Position numbers and translations under genes: made by a program
Shown here: positions 12,344 through 23,858 of the stretch, piece after piece
Layout: the number at the start of each line of letters is the position of its first letter
Numbering within the stretch: position 1 is the stretch's first letter
Origin: Phoenix dactylifera
Taxonomy: Eukaryota > Streptophyta > Magnoliopsida > Arecales > Arecaceae
Length of the DNA: 64,000 nt
Reading direction: 5' to 3'
Assembly (NCBI RefSeq): GCF_009389715.1
Contig: NC_052404.1
Coordinates: 10,052,480 to 10,116,479, forward strand
The notes under the pieces: generated by a model
The model's database searches: none
What the model was told of the DNA's origin: nothing
What the model saw: only the letters and a program-made list of their open reading frames with translations

Positions 12344-15300
12344 GGGGACGGGTATCGGAGCGTTGAGTGGCAGGTGGACTACTTTGGTTTTCTTTTCTTT
12401 TTTTCTCTTTTTTTTTCATGAAGGGTGGGTTCCAGAGGATGCCTTTCCCTCCGCGGACGGTCACGTCTGCCGTGCTCGGCCGGCCGTCGCTGTCGCTGCT
12501 CCGGGCCCGGAATCCGGACTTTGGGGCTTGAGACCAGCAGATATTACCCTTTTTTTCTTCCTTTCGGTGAGCAGCCATCAATGCTTCTGGTACTGTTTTT
12601 ATTCGCCATTCGCTTCTGCTCCTCCGTTGGCGTTTTGTCGTTGTTTACTTTTGCTGTTAACGGTCGTTTGAGGCCGGAGCGCAATTTCTTGCATGGCTTT
12701 TTCTTTTTTTTGTGCGCGCGTGTTGCATTAGGAGGCAACACTTTAGAAAAAAAAAATCCAAAATAATCTTTCTCGTAAACTGAAGTCCATGGCATCTCCC
12801 GAAAGCTTTGTAGATTTGCGGTTGCGGAATTCATGCCAATATTCTTATCCATGCATGTTCGGCAATTCAATTCATCATCTAATTAGCTTCACGGCAGACA
12901 TAAGTTGCTGTACATTTTGATGGTATTAATGTATTAATACAAAAAATTGCAACATTAAAATCATCTCCAAGCTGAACCTACTCAAATTTTAATCACTGCT
13001 TTCTTTAGTTTGACTTAGTAATTGGTTTATCCGCAATGTTCCTTTTGTATTCTTATCATGAACACGTAATGAAGCAAAGTGATTGGTGCAAGAGAGTTGA
13101 ATGATTTTTCCAAGTAATTTTTTTGAGTTACCACGTGACGATTGTTGTAATCTTCTAGCGTACAAATAATGATAATTAGTTAATCTCTTTTATGATTCAA
13201 GACAAATATTATTTTGTTATTTCTGTGTTAACTTTTTTATTTTATAAAGAGCGACAATATTGAATATAGATATTTTTTTATGGTTATCTACTAATGTATT
13301 GTTGTTATACGTAATAGCTGAGCTCAGAACATTGATGACTTATTATGCCTAGTCATCGACCGACAGCTTCGGAAAGGACAACTCAGAGTGATGGCATGAG
13401 AAAATTAAAATACAGACAACGGATAACGCATCCAATGCACAAGTGCCACCTTTTGTGACAGCGTGACAACATTATCTCTTAGTTTTACTCCTAGAAAACT
13501 TAAGAAATCATTCCTCATATTTGTCATTTATCTATTTTATTACAGGAGTAAAGATATGGATGTAGATGTACTGTGTTTGAGGGAGGGCAGGTGGTAAACT
13601 TAGAGCTGATATGGAACCTTCCATGTGGGCCATACAGAATAAAGCTTTATCCCATACGATGGATTGGCTAATATACTACCGTACATCCATGATCTACGAA
13701 GGCCTTTATTCTCTCATCCGACGACCGTAGGAGTGGTAATCACAAAAAGAAGATGCCGAACTTAGATGCTTGTGTTGGAGAAAGTCACCTCGCTCTCAAT
13801 GCGAAGTACAAACTTTTCCTGCAGAAAAGTTGGAGCCTCCATCAGTGCGGCTTATGCCGCATGCAAGTGGCTTCGGCATGTACGTACACGTAGAAGTTTA
13901 CGTTTCGCACTCCTCTCAAAAAGTTGGTGCAGAGTTTAAACATCCATGAAGATTAATTTTGCATAAGTTGATAAACTTTTGTTTGACTGTTCTAAACAAG
14001 ATTGATTCTAGAGTTCAAAATTAAATACAGTAAAGATGGGGAGTCTAAATTTCATCTGATTGGAAGTGATATAATTAATTAATCATATCAAAAACTAAAC
14101 GTATAAAATTAATCTTAGAAAGGTTAAAGAAGTACCAGCTTCAGTGGAAAAAAGGATTCCAAGCATGGATAGAAAGGAATATTGTTTTTGCAACCTTGCT
14201 TCAATCTACTTTCCACGGAGCATCTGACTTTTTTTCAAATTTCTTGCGTTACCATCCACATTCCAATAATGACCTACCCGGAATCACTTTCCTTAGCTTG
14301 TTACGCATTGGAAGATAGGCGAATCAAAGAAAGAACAACAAGACAATAATAAAAGACTGCATAATTTATAGTAGGCTAGGCTTATCCCTGTGAGACATGT
14401 TTTGATGCTTACATCTTCTTGCCTTGATAAATAAAGCAATGAGAAGTCTTTTTTTATTGTTTTTTGTGAGGTGTAAAGGAGGAAGATACTTCCCCCTAAA
14501 GCAATGAAGAGTCAAAGCTTTAGAAAAGTAGAACAAAACAATGTGCTGTCAACTAATGCAATGTTAATTAATCACATCATGATCAGTTTGCTATCCAACA
14601 AAACAGCGCGTGGAACACATTCCGGATGTAAGATTTCCTGCCTACACTTTAATCAAAACATGAGTCACATTTAGTGTGAATACCTTGATATTTTTGCCTC
14701 CAATAATGGGAATGAACTACACTAGCACCATGGACTCCCAAGTCCCAATCTTCCAACTTAATATTCCTTTAGAAATTCATAAGAAAGCTTGGAAAAAGCA
14801 CAACATTGCCCTTGATAAACCATCCAATGCAAGGAGGCTGCTTAGGTCACGATAGCCTGGAATTAATGTCGTCATGGATGTAAAATGGCTGACAATCCAA
14901 TGACTACAAACATAAACGCAGTTGCATCTGGTGGCAAATTACTTGCAACTCCTATGGCTGTCGTGAATCATGTGACCAAATAGTTAGATTTGCTAGAGCG
15001 CACCTGCAACAATGGGGATCATAGGCTAAGGGCTATGTTCGTCCGATGCTAGCTTCAGAGTGTCGATTTTTTTTAATATGGTACGATGGTTCTACTGCAC
15101 CATTTTTATCTTATTCTCTGGATGAAGAGCTATCAGATTTGAACGATTCATGTCCCAATTTTGAGCTTCTGTAGTGCTGATTCTGATTTGAATCTATCTG
15201 GTTTTCTTGTTTGTCGAAGATTGACCGGCTTCAAATGTTCCCTGCTTTCAGGATTTCTGATGTTCAGAAAATCTGATCTAATAAACTGGTTGTGGAGGTT

Positions 15301-16483
15301 AGGCTAGTCTGCACTTTGATTGGTTTTGGTAGCCCTCCGTCAAATTGCTTCCATTTTGTTTATGTTCTCTTGCCCCTCTGTACTTGCAACTGGTGAACTG
15401 ATCACCTCCTCCTTTTACAGCTTTTTTATCTATACGTAATAATAAAGGCCGGGTGGCTACTTGCTTAGCCTCCTTTTCCATCAAAAGAGAGAGAGAGAGA
15501 GAGACACTGATGATCATAGGATGATCTAAATGAACTGCTTCCCATCGGTCCGAAGTCTTGTTTGAGATTAAGGAGGAAAGCCCTGGCCATCAGAATTGCA
15601 GTTCCTATGAAAAGGGCTGAACTAGCAATCAACTCTCTTCCTCACAGTAAAGCCTCAAAGGTCAAGGTTAGTGCCTGTTTAAAAATAAAAAACAAGAAGC
15701 ATTTCTACAATCACAACAACAGGTGTCACATACCTCATGGTAGTTCAAGTCAAGACTGATTAGTTATACGTGGCAGTCTCCATGCCTGCTATAAAATCTT
15801 CGATATGGACGTGCGCGGATGGTGGAGACGCACTTGTGGCCACGACAAGGACATAAATTCGACGGGCACCTAGTGTAGAAGAACCTAAATCTTGCTCCAT
15901 GGAATATCTCTGCATATAGATGATAGAGGACCCACTGCAGTATAATTTCATGACTCTGATCCTGTGTTCATCCATGGAAGTAAACAAAATAATATTAATT
16001 AATTCAGGTAGTTGTCACAGTGGAAACGTGGCAGCACAATGAGAATGGCTTGTGCTGCTGCTAGGTAATCAGTTGCCATCAGCATCAAATAAATTAATTT
16101 TTTTCATTGATTCAGTTCATGGTAAGACCTTGTTTGGTTGGTTGGAGAGGAGCCGAGGAGGATGGCACCTAGCTGTGCCAAACATCATCCATCAATTCAA
16201 AATTATTTGAGATTAGAAATAAAATTAAGTGCACCATGAGAAGGGGTGGAAAATGATTTGCTCCTTGAGAGGAGCAGTATTTAATTCCATTGCACCTTCT
16301 AAATTATATGTCATATCATCTTTGAATGAACAGAATTCCAACTTATCTTACTATTTCTTGAACAATAAGAATACTTGAGAATAGGAATAGCTATCCCAAA
16401 TCTTACTTTTCGCCGGTATGATGCAGCTCAAGATCATGGTCAGAGAGGCGAAGGCGAGTCAAAACGGGAACACTTGGATGCCA
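12344..16483. other. Intergenic region between PLC-1 and the duplicated block
   Basis: About 4.1 kb of mostly AT-rich sequence. The first 400 bases (12344-12760) are richer in GC and pyrimidines, as expected for the PLC-1 promoter, and carry overlapping short frames on both strands that look like compositional artefacts. A (GA)n run lies near 15487-15505. No gene or bounded mobile element was recognised. Confidence 0.5.
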
Positions 16484-16984
16484 GGTCGAGCAGCCAAGCT
16501 GAATGCTCTGTCAAGAGAGAGAAGGTTAGATCACCACCAGAGGAAAGCTAAAAAGACATGGAGAATAACTATTAGTTCATCAAATTATTACCAAAACGCT
16601 TTCCACCTGAAGTCAAGGCTTTCATCTCCGCCATCCATAAAATACATGATAAAATCTCATACACCTATCACCTCAGCCAGTACAACCTCATATATCTGAG
16701 ATGTCAGTTGACGCTATACTCAGTTTTTTTTCATATTTATTTTATTGTCTCAAATGAATTCCATAATTGTTGAGGTATCAAAATTTCATGCTTAAAACAT
16801 AATAGTCAATCTTGATCCCAATGTACCCATCAGTGATTTATTAATGCAATTTTAAGTGCACAAACAAACCATACGAAGTTCTTTCTTACATTTATATTAA
16901 AACAACAGAAAAGGAAAAAAACAAAGAAGGACAAAAAGCAAGACAGAGAAACAGGCAGACAGATAGAAAGAAGGAACGAAAGAA

Positions 16985-17080
16985 ACATTGGGTACTACTA
17001 TGGTATTGGCACCACAAACTGTCCCCCAACTGGCATTATACCAACCTGGCCCCCAACTAGTACCAGTATGGTACTTCAAT
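16985..17080. repeat. GTACC-rich dispersed repeat, left duplicate
   Basis: Contains GGTACTACTATGG, CCAACTAGTACCAGTATGG and similar words, with a twin at 28445-28550 in the right duplicate. It lies next to the deletion breakpoint. Confidence 0.4.
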
Positions 17081-18689
17081 CCTTGTTAGGATCCTTCAGA
17101 TTCTTTACCATCAAGCATTTGGGACCGAAGTCTAGATTTGAAAAGTCACAGTTCTCTAATAAGCGAGGAAAGGATAAAAATATGTACAAAAGGTTGTCTA
17201 TAGTAGCTAATTACATATCAAGCTACCGCTAGAAGAGATAGGGTCTTTGAGTCCTCTTTGAAACAACAAAAGCCAAAAGACTGAAGCACTGCAGTATTCA
17301 ATTAATTCCACTGCCAAGTTAAGAATAGTTTTCATTTGAGATTCTATCCAAACTGCGTGGCTAGAATACATCTATATTGCCTTGATTAGTGTTTCACATA
17401 TTTCTTTAGATACATCCAAGGATCACTCAGGACTGCACTGTTCAAGATGACAAACCAATTTTAACCCAAAAAAAAAGGGTTTAGGAATGCAGTAATGGAC
17501 ATTGCGTAAATACCTCCCATGAAGAACATTAATGCCATCTTTTGTAGAATTTGGCCAGATATCCAGTTCAATCACTCGAACACCTCTCTCCAGTGCTTTT
17601 ATAATCGGAACATCGCTGCAATCACTGCTGAGCTGGTTCCCAGTCAAATATGATTTATGGCCTGTGTATATGTAATAATGGGATAACGGAGCAGTCATTT
17701 CTTGGTGAACCTGGGATAAATGATTTCCTGTCAAGGATTATCTGACATATAAACCAATCTCTATGTGTGGGCTACTTAGTTAAATGTTTGCAGGTAATAT
17801 TAGCCTTTTGTATCTGTGCAAACAGGTTGGATTGTCAATTAGCAAAAAAAGGAATGTATAAACATGAAAAATGTCATATCACGTGTGGTCCGGTGCACAT
17901 GCATACGTTGTATCATCTTATGATGCCACTAACATTATACTATGAGCAACACATCCTGCTTGTCTAATAAAGTTATAGAACTTGCAAGCAAGTTTTTCAC
18001 AAAATAATGAGAAATTTCAGTCTACTTAATTATCTCAAATTTCAAATAATGGATTTATTTCATTTCTATCACAGAATATATTAAGAAAAAAATTGAAGGA
18101 TTAAACATAAAAAACAGAGGAGAAAGTATTTCAATCCTGAATAACATATAGAAAAGTCCGTTAATTAATTGTCCATGACAACCAGAAAATGGGCTATAGT
18201 CCAATGTTTGCACCCCTCGTTGAATGGAGGTTCTCCGTTCAAACATATTCCTTGAGTAGTTGATACAAGTAATTGTTGCATCATTTTTCTTTTGAAATGA
18301 TTGGTAGCTTTCCATAATTACCCGCAAATAAGAAACAGGAGGGGGAAATGAGTACATGCTAGCCAGAATGAGCATTTGCATAAATTTTCCAAAGGAGACA
18401 CATAAAAAAGACTAGGTCAGCCACGTATCAGATAATAATATGCCCCTCTACAGCTGTCATGGTACAGATGCACATGGCAATGTAATACAACTAAAAGGTT
18501 GTTTATGATCATCATAAACTGCCACCGCTATTATTCAAAAATGATGGTAAATGCAACATATTTTAATTCATACAGATGACCAAATATCAGCCACATCTTG
18601 AAAAAATACCTAGCTTAATCCATGCGTAACAAGCCTAAATCATGTCTACACAAAACAAATGCTCTAAATACGTGAGAATGCTTGAATGT

Positions 18690-18706
18690 AGAGAGAGAGA
18701 GAGAGA
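18690..18706. repeat. (GA)n microsatellite in PLC-2 intron 1, short allele
   Basis: 17 bp of GA repeat next to a C-run. The homologous tract in the PLC-3 intron (30143-30181) is 39 bp. Confidence 0.9.
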
Positions 18707-20255
18707 CGATCCCCCCCCCCCAACCCACCCACCCACCCCAAATCAACCCAAAAAAAACAAAAGATTATAAAAGCACCACATAAATAGCTACAACCAATGT
18801 TAGGCCTCAGCAAAACACAGAACACCTTCAACCTTGTGATCCAGTCAGGGAGAAGAAAGAACACCTTCAACCTTATGATCCGATTGGGAAGAAGAAAGAA
18901 TTTCTTTTAACCCACTCAACTTGAATCTCTTAAAATAAAATATTAGATAATAAGAAGAATTTGTAAAAACATGGTTTTAAGCCTTTTATTTTCATTAAAG
19001 ACAAATAAAATTGCTACAGTGTCCGCTATTTATACTAGTGAGTTCAGCCATATAGAATCCAGGTCGAATTCCTCTTATAGTTAGAAGATGTTACAATTTT
19101 CTCTAAATAGCAAGTGATTGGTAGAGCTAATCACAAAAAGTTAAATTGTTTTAGGAGCTAGATCTCGACTTCTATATCAGCTTTATATATTGCCATATCA
19201 TCCAATTCCTTCTGACTTGGAAGATATGCCTATTTAAAGTTTTACCTGAATTGGAAGTAACATTTTTATCAGCTAGGTATCATTAATCTCTTATGGTTGC
19301 CGCACCCTTGTGGATCTTGGAAAGTAACCCAATTTTTTTCTTCAAAAAAAAAAAAAACACTTTAGATGTCATACGATAAAGTTATGACTTTTGATAGTTT
19401 TGATACGTAATTCAGCCTCGGATCTAGCTAGCTTTGCTCCCAAACCTACCCGAGGTGGCCAAAGTAGTCCATCACAGATCTGGTGATCCTCCTAGATCAT
19501 CTCATCTTGAAACAAGTTCTATAACGTGGCATCCCTATACTCCCAACCATGTCTTTAATCATATTCTGAATTGAAAGTTAGGAACCCGCATCACATCTCT
19601 CTTTTTATTCTTCCCTCCTTCTTCAAGGAAGTATGGAACAATGCCCAACAAATCACAAAAGGCATAAACATAAATACATGCATCTGCAGGATGATGCTTG
19701 CTGCCTTTACAGATGACCTGAAGCAAGGACATAAGACTCTTAAATATGATGGACTTCCTTGTACTTAGCTGCACATAAATGTCGATTAAGTAATCCAACA
19801 CCTCTAAACTTTGTTGTTGGCAAGGGCAAACTCTGTTACGCCATGACAATGTGGATCTACAGTAATGAACTAACTTAATCTTGATGGAAATATCTATCAT
19901 GAGAAGTGTTCTATTCCATAATTCACAGATTGTTTGTTTCTCGAACTGTTAAGAATTCATGAACAGCCTACCACTGTTTACTACTCACAATCATTGTAGT
20001 TGAGGTAAAAACCAAAAACCAAATAAATAAATACTGATAGGCGTACCATCAGCCATTTGACTTCCACTTTGATTCTCAAATCAAAAATTTCAAGAAAAAA
20101 CACATATTCATATGCCCCAACAAAATCGTTAAAAATTTTGAAGGAGCAAAAAAAAAATCCAATAAGCAATCAAGAGCAATCATGAATTCACATATTAATA
20201 TGCACTAAATACTGCGAACGTATGCTTTAAATTCCATTTACTCATTCGTCTAAGC

Positions 20256-20457
20256 TGCTTCCTTAACTAAAGGGAAAAAAAAGGGTGGCCTAGTGCATTA
20301 GGCTCCCGCTATTGCAGGATCTGGAGATGGTCAGATGTACGCAGCCTTCACTCTGTATGTAGAGAGGCTATTTCCATGCTCTGAACCCATGACCTCCAGC
20401 ACATAATGGAGCAACTTCGTCATTGTGCCAAGGCTCACCCTCTTGCTTCCTTAATTA
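20256..20457 (-). mobile_element. Au-like tRNA-derived SINE with target-site duplication, PLC-2 intron 1
   Basis: Body 20270-20443, read on the minus strand: AGAGGGTGAGCCTTGGCACA with an A-box-like start, B-box-like GGTCATGGGTTCAGAGC, GCCTCTCTACAT, GGCTGCGTACATCTGACC, GCGGGAGCC, and a CCACCCTTTT T-rich 3' end. It is flanked by 14-bp repeats TGCTTCCTTAAcTA (20256-20269) and TGCTTCCTTAAtTA (20444-20457), differing at one base, as expected from target-primed insertion. The same insertion is in PLC-3 intron 1, so it predates the duplication. Confidence 0.85.
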
Positions 20458-21155
20458 GAATATACAGAAATTAAACTCTGATAAGATTAAATTTATGATC
20501 TATAGATTAGCAATTAGATACCTTATACACGAAATAGATAACGGAAAGCAATCAAATTGGCCAAAATATTTGGATTCGTAGAAACCCTTCCAACGAGACG
20601 AGAACCAACATCGACACCTCCAGATCCAAACACGGATCCAGCAAGCGACGACGGACCGGAGTCGTTCGGAAAGGTGCGAGCTTTCATAGTTATCAATCAA
20701 GGGTAAGGAGGAGGGACCTGGGATCGGAGAGGAGGGTTGAGGTCCTCGGAGAAGAGGAATTGGTGGAAGTCCTCGAGGGCAAGCAGGGGCTTGGAGAGCT
20801 TGCCGAGAGTGTGGCGATGGCGGAGCTGGTAGGCCTGCTCCATCACCCGCTCGGCGTCGGCTGCGGTGGCACCGGCGTCGCCCTGGGCGTCGGCGAGGAA
20901 CCGCCGGAGCTGCTCGGCGTTGATGTGGGACCCTCCCTCCGCGTACACCGTGAACGCCTCCTTCACGTCCAGCGGCGGCTGCGCCTCAACGAACCGGAAC
21001 TTCCTCGAGAAACCCAAGCAATACTTGTAGCTTCCCATTCTCCTCCTCTACCTCGATCCCTCCCTATCTTTCTTTCGTTCGTTCGTTCTATCGGCTTTCT
21101 TTTTTATCTTCTTCTCCTCCGATTCCCTTGCTGTTTGCTTCCGGTTTCTCTTCTA

Positions 21156-21635
21156 GGGCTCGTTTGGTTCGCGGGAAAAGAAGGGGGAAAAGTGTGGTCA
21201 ACGGGAAAGTAATGAGATGCCTCTTGTTTGGTTGGAGTTTTCAAAAGAGAGAGAAGGGAAAGTTATATTCCCATGGGAATGTGATTCCCACATTTCATGG
21301 AAAAGTCTTTCCCATGAGAAACATGGGAAAGTTACTTTCCCATGAGGCGGGAATCACTCTATTTTTACTTTTTCCCAAAAAGTCCATTCAGCATTAAAGA
21401 AGCATTAAAGAGGCATTAAAAATCTAATTTTTATTAAGGGCATAATAGGAATTATATATAACTTTCCTAGAAAAGTGGATGGCCAACCAAACATAAGCAC
21501 CTTGGAAATTTGTCACTTTTCCGTGGTCAACCAAACATGCCAAAATACTTTCCTAGGCATCCTCTTCCTAGGAATTTGTTTCCCAGGAATCATATTCCTA
21601 GGAAGGAAAATGCTTTCCGCGAACCAAACGAGCCC
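21156..21635. mobile_element. 480-bp MITE with perfect 19-bp terminal inverted repeats
   Basis: Begins GGGCTCGTTTGGTTCGCGG and ends with its exact reverse complement. The interior has no coding frame and is full of small palindromes (cccatggg, cctagg). The right duplicate lacks it at the matching place (about 32606, CTTCTTATCTACTGC), so it is a discrete insertion or a left-only retention. Flanks are TA on the left and CTAA on the right; the terminal sequence and TA-type target favour a PIF/Harbinger (Tourist-like) MITE, but hAT is not excluded. It sits 118 bp upstream of the PLC-2 ATG, in the proximal promoter or 5' UTR. Confidence 0.9.
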
Positions 21636-22533
21636 CTAATCTACTGCTTTGGAGGAAGCTGGACGGGTGAAAGAGGAAGGGAGAGCGGCGTCGAAAGGAC
21701 GCGCAATAACTGCCCGAACTGCCCGAAGAGCTTTTTCCTTTTTTCGCCTTTTATATCTTGGTAAGAGAGAATGTTTCTCCGGCGCGATGTTCGAAGAGTT
21801 TGTTCGAAGCTACCCCCTTATTTATCTTCCATGAACGCATATCAACGGTTAAGCGCCTGACACGTTTGGCTCACAGCTCGGTGCTTCGCATCAGCGCCGT
21901 TAATATGCCAATTATTTGTGCCGTATACCAGAAGAACTTCTTGGGTATTGTTATTGGGCCCCACAGCATCTATGATAGAAATATAGAGCATGAATTCGAT
22001 ATTATCGACGATTTTATGACAGCGATGCTGTTGCCGTCATGGGCCATAGCTTTGAGACAGCCCTGGGCCTGGAGGTCGACGTGGGCTTCGATGATGGATA
22101 TGATGTCCATAGTGTGGGTTTTGGGCCGGCTTCTTCGGTGCTGCCAGAGGAAAATACGAGAGGGTCGGGGTCGTCGGGTAAGACGAGGGGGGTGACGGGA
22201 CCAGCGGATAGGTGCGAGCAGAACGCGGCAGTCTAGCCGTATATCGGTGTCCGGACCCGCCAGTCTATCCATGGTGGATCTATAAGATGAACACTTAATA
22301 AAAATTATAATAGGGTAAAATTAACCCTAAATGGATTCATTTCATAAATCCGATCCGCGTAATAATTTTTCGAGATGTACTCTTCTTTATTGTTTCTATC
22401 CCCACTTGGTATATGTATAAGGTGGAGGATTTAATTCTGCCGTTTCTATCATGGAACTTGAGCTCCTCCTCCGACCGAATACCACCGGCATCCATTCAAC
22501 TTGTTAAGATCTCATTTAAAATCTAATCATTTA

Positions 22534-22926
22534 AGACTCGTTTGGCTTGTAGAAAGAGAAGGACAACGGAGAAATGCTTTATATTTGCTTGGAGTTTAAA
22601 AAAAAAAATAAAAATTTTATATAGAAATAAGATTTTCATATTTAATAAAAAAAAATCTATATGGAACATAAAAGAAGTTCAATTTTTTTCAATTAAAAAT
22701 TAAGATATTTTTTTCCAAAAATATTGTTAAGCTTGAATAGTTTTCTTCTTTATTAAAAATATAGTAGGTATTTTATAGAATTTTTTAAAAAATAGATACC
22801 CGACCGATCATTCTTTTTTTTTTTGGTCAATTAAATAAATAAAAATTATTTAGTCATCGGCCTTTTGGGACTAATATTTCGGTAAGAAAATTTTTTTTCT
22901 ATGAGCCAAATGTTTTTCGGGACTAA
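22534..22926. mobile_element. Strongly degraded relative of the same MITE family, left duplicate
   Basis: Starts GACTCGTTTGGCTTGTAGAAAG, continues with CTTGGAGTTTaaa, TATTAAAAATATAGTAGGTATT and GGTCAATTAAATAAA blocks, and ends near ATGAGCCAAATGTTTTTCGGG. These correspond in order to parts of the intact MITE at 21156-21635. The copy is present in both duplicates (33380-33765 on the right), so it is older than the duplication. Confidence 0.6.
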
Positions 22927-22958
22927 TAATGCAGAAGTTTTTGTGGATAAAAAGTATG

Positions 22959-22963
22959 GAAGG
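22959..22963. other. Empty (pre-insertion) site for the LTR element at 33800-37081
   Basis: The left duplicate reads AAAGTATGGAAGGACCTTCA without interruption. In the right duplicate GAAGG occurs on both sides of the LTR element. This proves the element borders and the 5-bp target duplication. Confidence 0.97.
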
Positions 22964-23409
22964 ACCTTCATACCAGGATAAGAATTTATTTAAATTCTAA
23001 ATATTTAGATAGATGGGCTCGTGAGCTAAGATCATCGGCTATTGTTCATCGACGCAGAGTGGGAGGGTTATCGTGAAAAAGATGACATTTTTCTTCTCGG
23101 TAGACGAGGCCAGATTGCTGCAACGCCGAGCACTTGTGGGGGCTGTTCGGGCGGGAGGACCAACTTGCACCGCCGAAACTGTGGGAATTTCATGGGCAGC
23201 GCTTCTCCCATTGGATCGGATAGCTCGGTTTCAAGCTCTGGAAATGGGGACGAGCTGGAGCAAGTATCATATCAAGATTAATGCATTGAAGCCCTCCTCC
23301 GCCCAAGAGTCAGGTATTCCTCTTCGCACATGATGTGGAGGTTGGTTCTTGAAGTGGTTGTAGCAAAAAAGAAAGAAACTTGGACGCAAGATGTAAACAA
23401 AAAGCTTTG

Positions 23410-23858
23410 CACACCGGATTGAGAAGATTCTTCTCGCAAGCTCAACATCTTTGACTGTCAATGCAAAGGTAACAACAGAATTAAATGTATATAACCTTGC
23501 AAAAGTAGAAACTGATTTAAATGATTATTGAAATTTTAGATACCTACATGTTTCACGGCGCAAATAGGATCAATCCACTCTTTGTTCTTCTTTGTATGAG
23601 TTTTCTTATAGAATTCTGAAAATTCAAAGTTTTCAAAACCATTAAACTCCGGCTGCAAAGTGTAATTTAGATTAGCATATAGCCACTACAAAATAAGAAA
23701 ACTAGAATAACTGTCAGATCTACTTGCATAAAAGGATTCCAAAAATATACTTGCAGCAAACTAGAATAAAAAATCTACTTGCAGCAAATTGTCTATTTTA
23801 CAATAGCCAAAACTATCCTATAGACTGTTTCACAGGCAGTTCACTAAAAATATAGCCG
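23410..23858 (-). pseudogene. Unique spacer between the duplicates, with possible CACTA transposon exon
   Basis: This 449-bp stretch has no partner in the other duplicate. On the minus strand, from about 23655 to 23546, a stretch bounded by an AG acceptor-like and a GT donor-like site encodes Phe-Tyr-Lys-Lys-Thr-His-Thr-Lys-Lys. It resembles the short 'lYrkTHtkKdG' motif of plant En/Spm (CACTA)-associated transposase_24 proteins. The fragment is too short to be sure. Confidence 0.35.

Larger units (their letters stand above)
17514..21038 (-). pseudogene. Truncated phospholipase C, copy 2 (PLC-2), exons 1-2 only
   Basis: Exon 1 (21038-20718) and exon 2 (17710-17514) match PLC-3 exons 1 and 2 in length (321 and 197 nt), borders and sequence. 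No exon 3-9 follows: sequence homologous to PLC-3 intron 2 joins at 16825/16826 directly to sequence that lies downstream of the PLC-3 stop. What remains encodes the EF-hand-like region and the first part of the X domain (to the second active-site His). The catalytic motif reads GHKSYLTG: the Asn after the first His (position 126) is Lys through one AAT to AAA change. Exon 1 also carries amino-acid changes against PLC-3 (for example positions 2, 9, 16, 23, 31 and 35). Reading on past exon 2 gives a stop at 17423. No lipase activity is expected. A MITE lies 118 bp upstream of the ATG. Confidence 0.93.
16484..23409 (-). repeat. Left copy of segmental direct duplication (carries PLC-2)
   Basis: Collinear with 23859-37532 in direct orientation. 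Positions 16484-16825 match 23859-24201, and positions 16826-23409 match 28284-37532 apart from inserted elements. Differences from the right copy: a 4082-bp segment (24202-28283 on the right) is missing here at the 16825/16826 junction; a 480-bp MITE is present only here (21156-21635); 127 bp at 22095-22221 is absent from the right; and the 3.3-kb LTR element is absent here. Adding these up gives a predicted left length of about 6912 bp against the 6926 observed. Confidence 0.93.

Noticed and set aside
20270-20443. tRNA-like sequence with A and B boxes
   Set aside because: It continues into a SINE body with T-tail and target duplications; there is no cloverleaf-complete tRNA, so it is not a tRNA gene.
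20760-21212. Plus-strand frames opposite PLC exon 1 (20760-21212, 32213-32830, 11974-12327)
   Set aside because: Antisense shadows of GC-rich first exons; the minus strand carries conserved PLC sequence with correct splice sites.
22039-22272. Frames on both strands at 21970-22272
   Set aside because: Overlapping on opposite strands and destroyed by the 127-bp deletion in the right duplicate; no domain.
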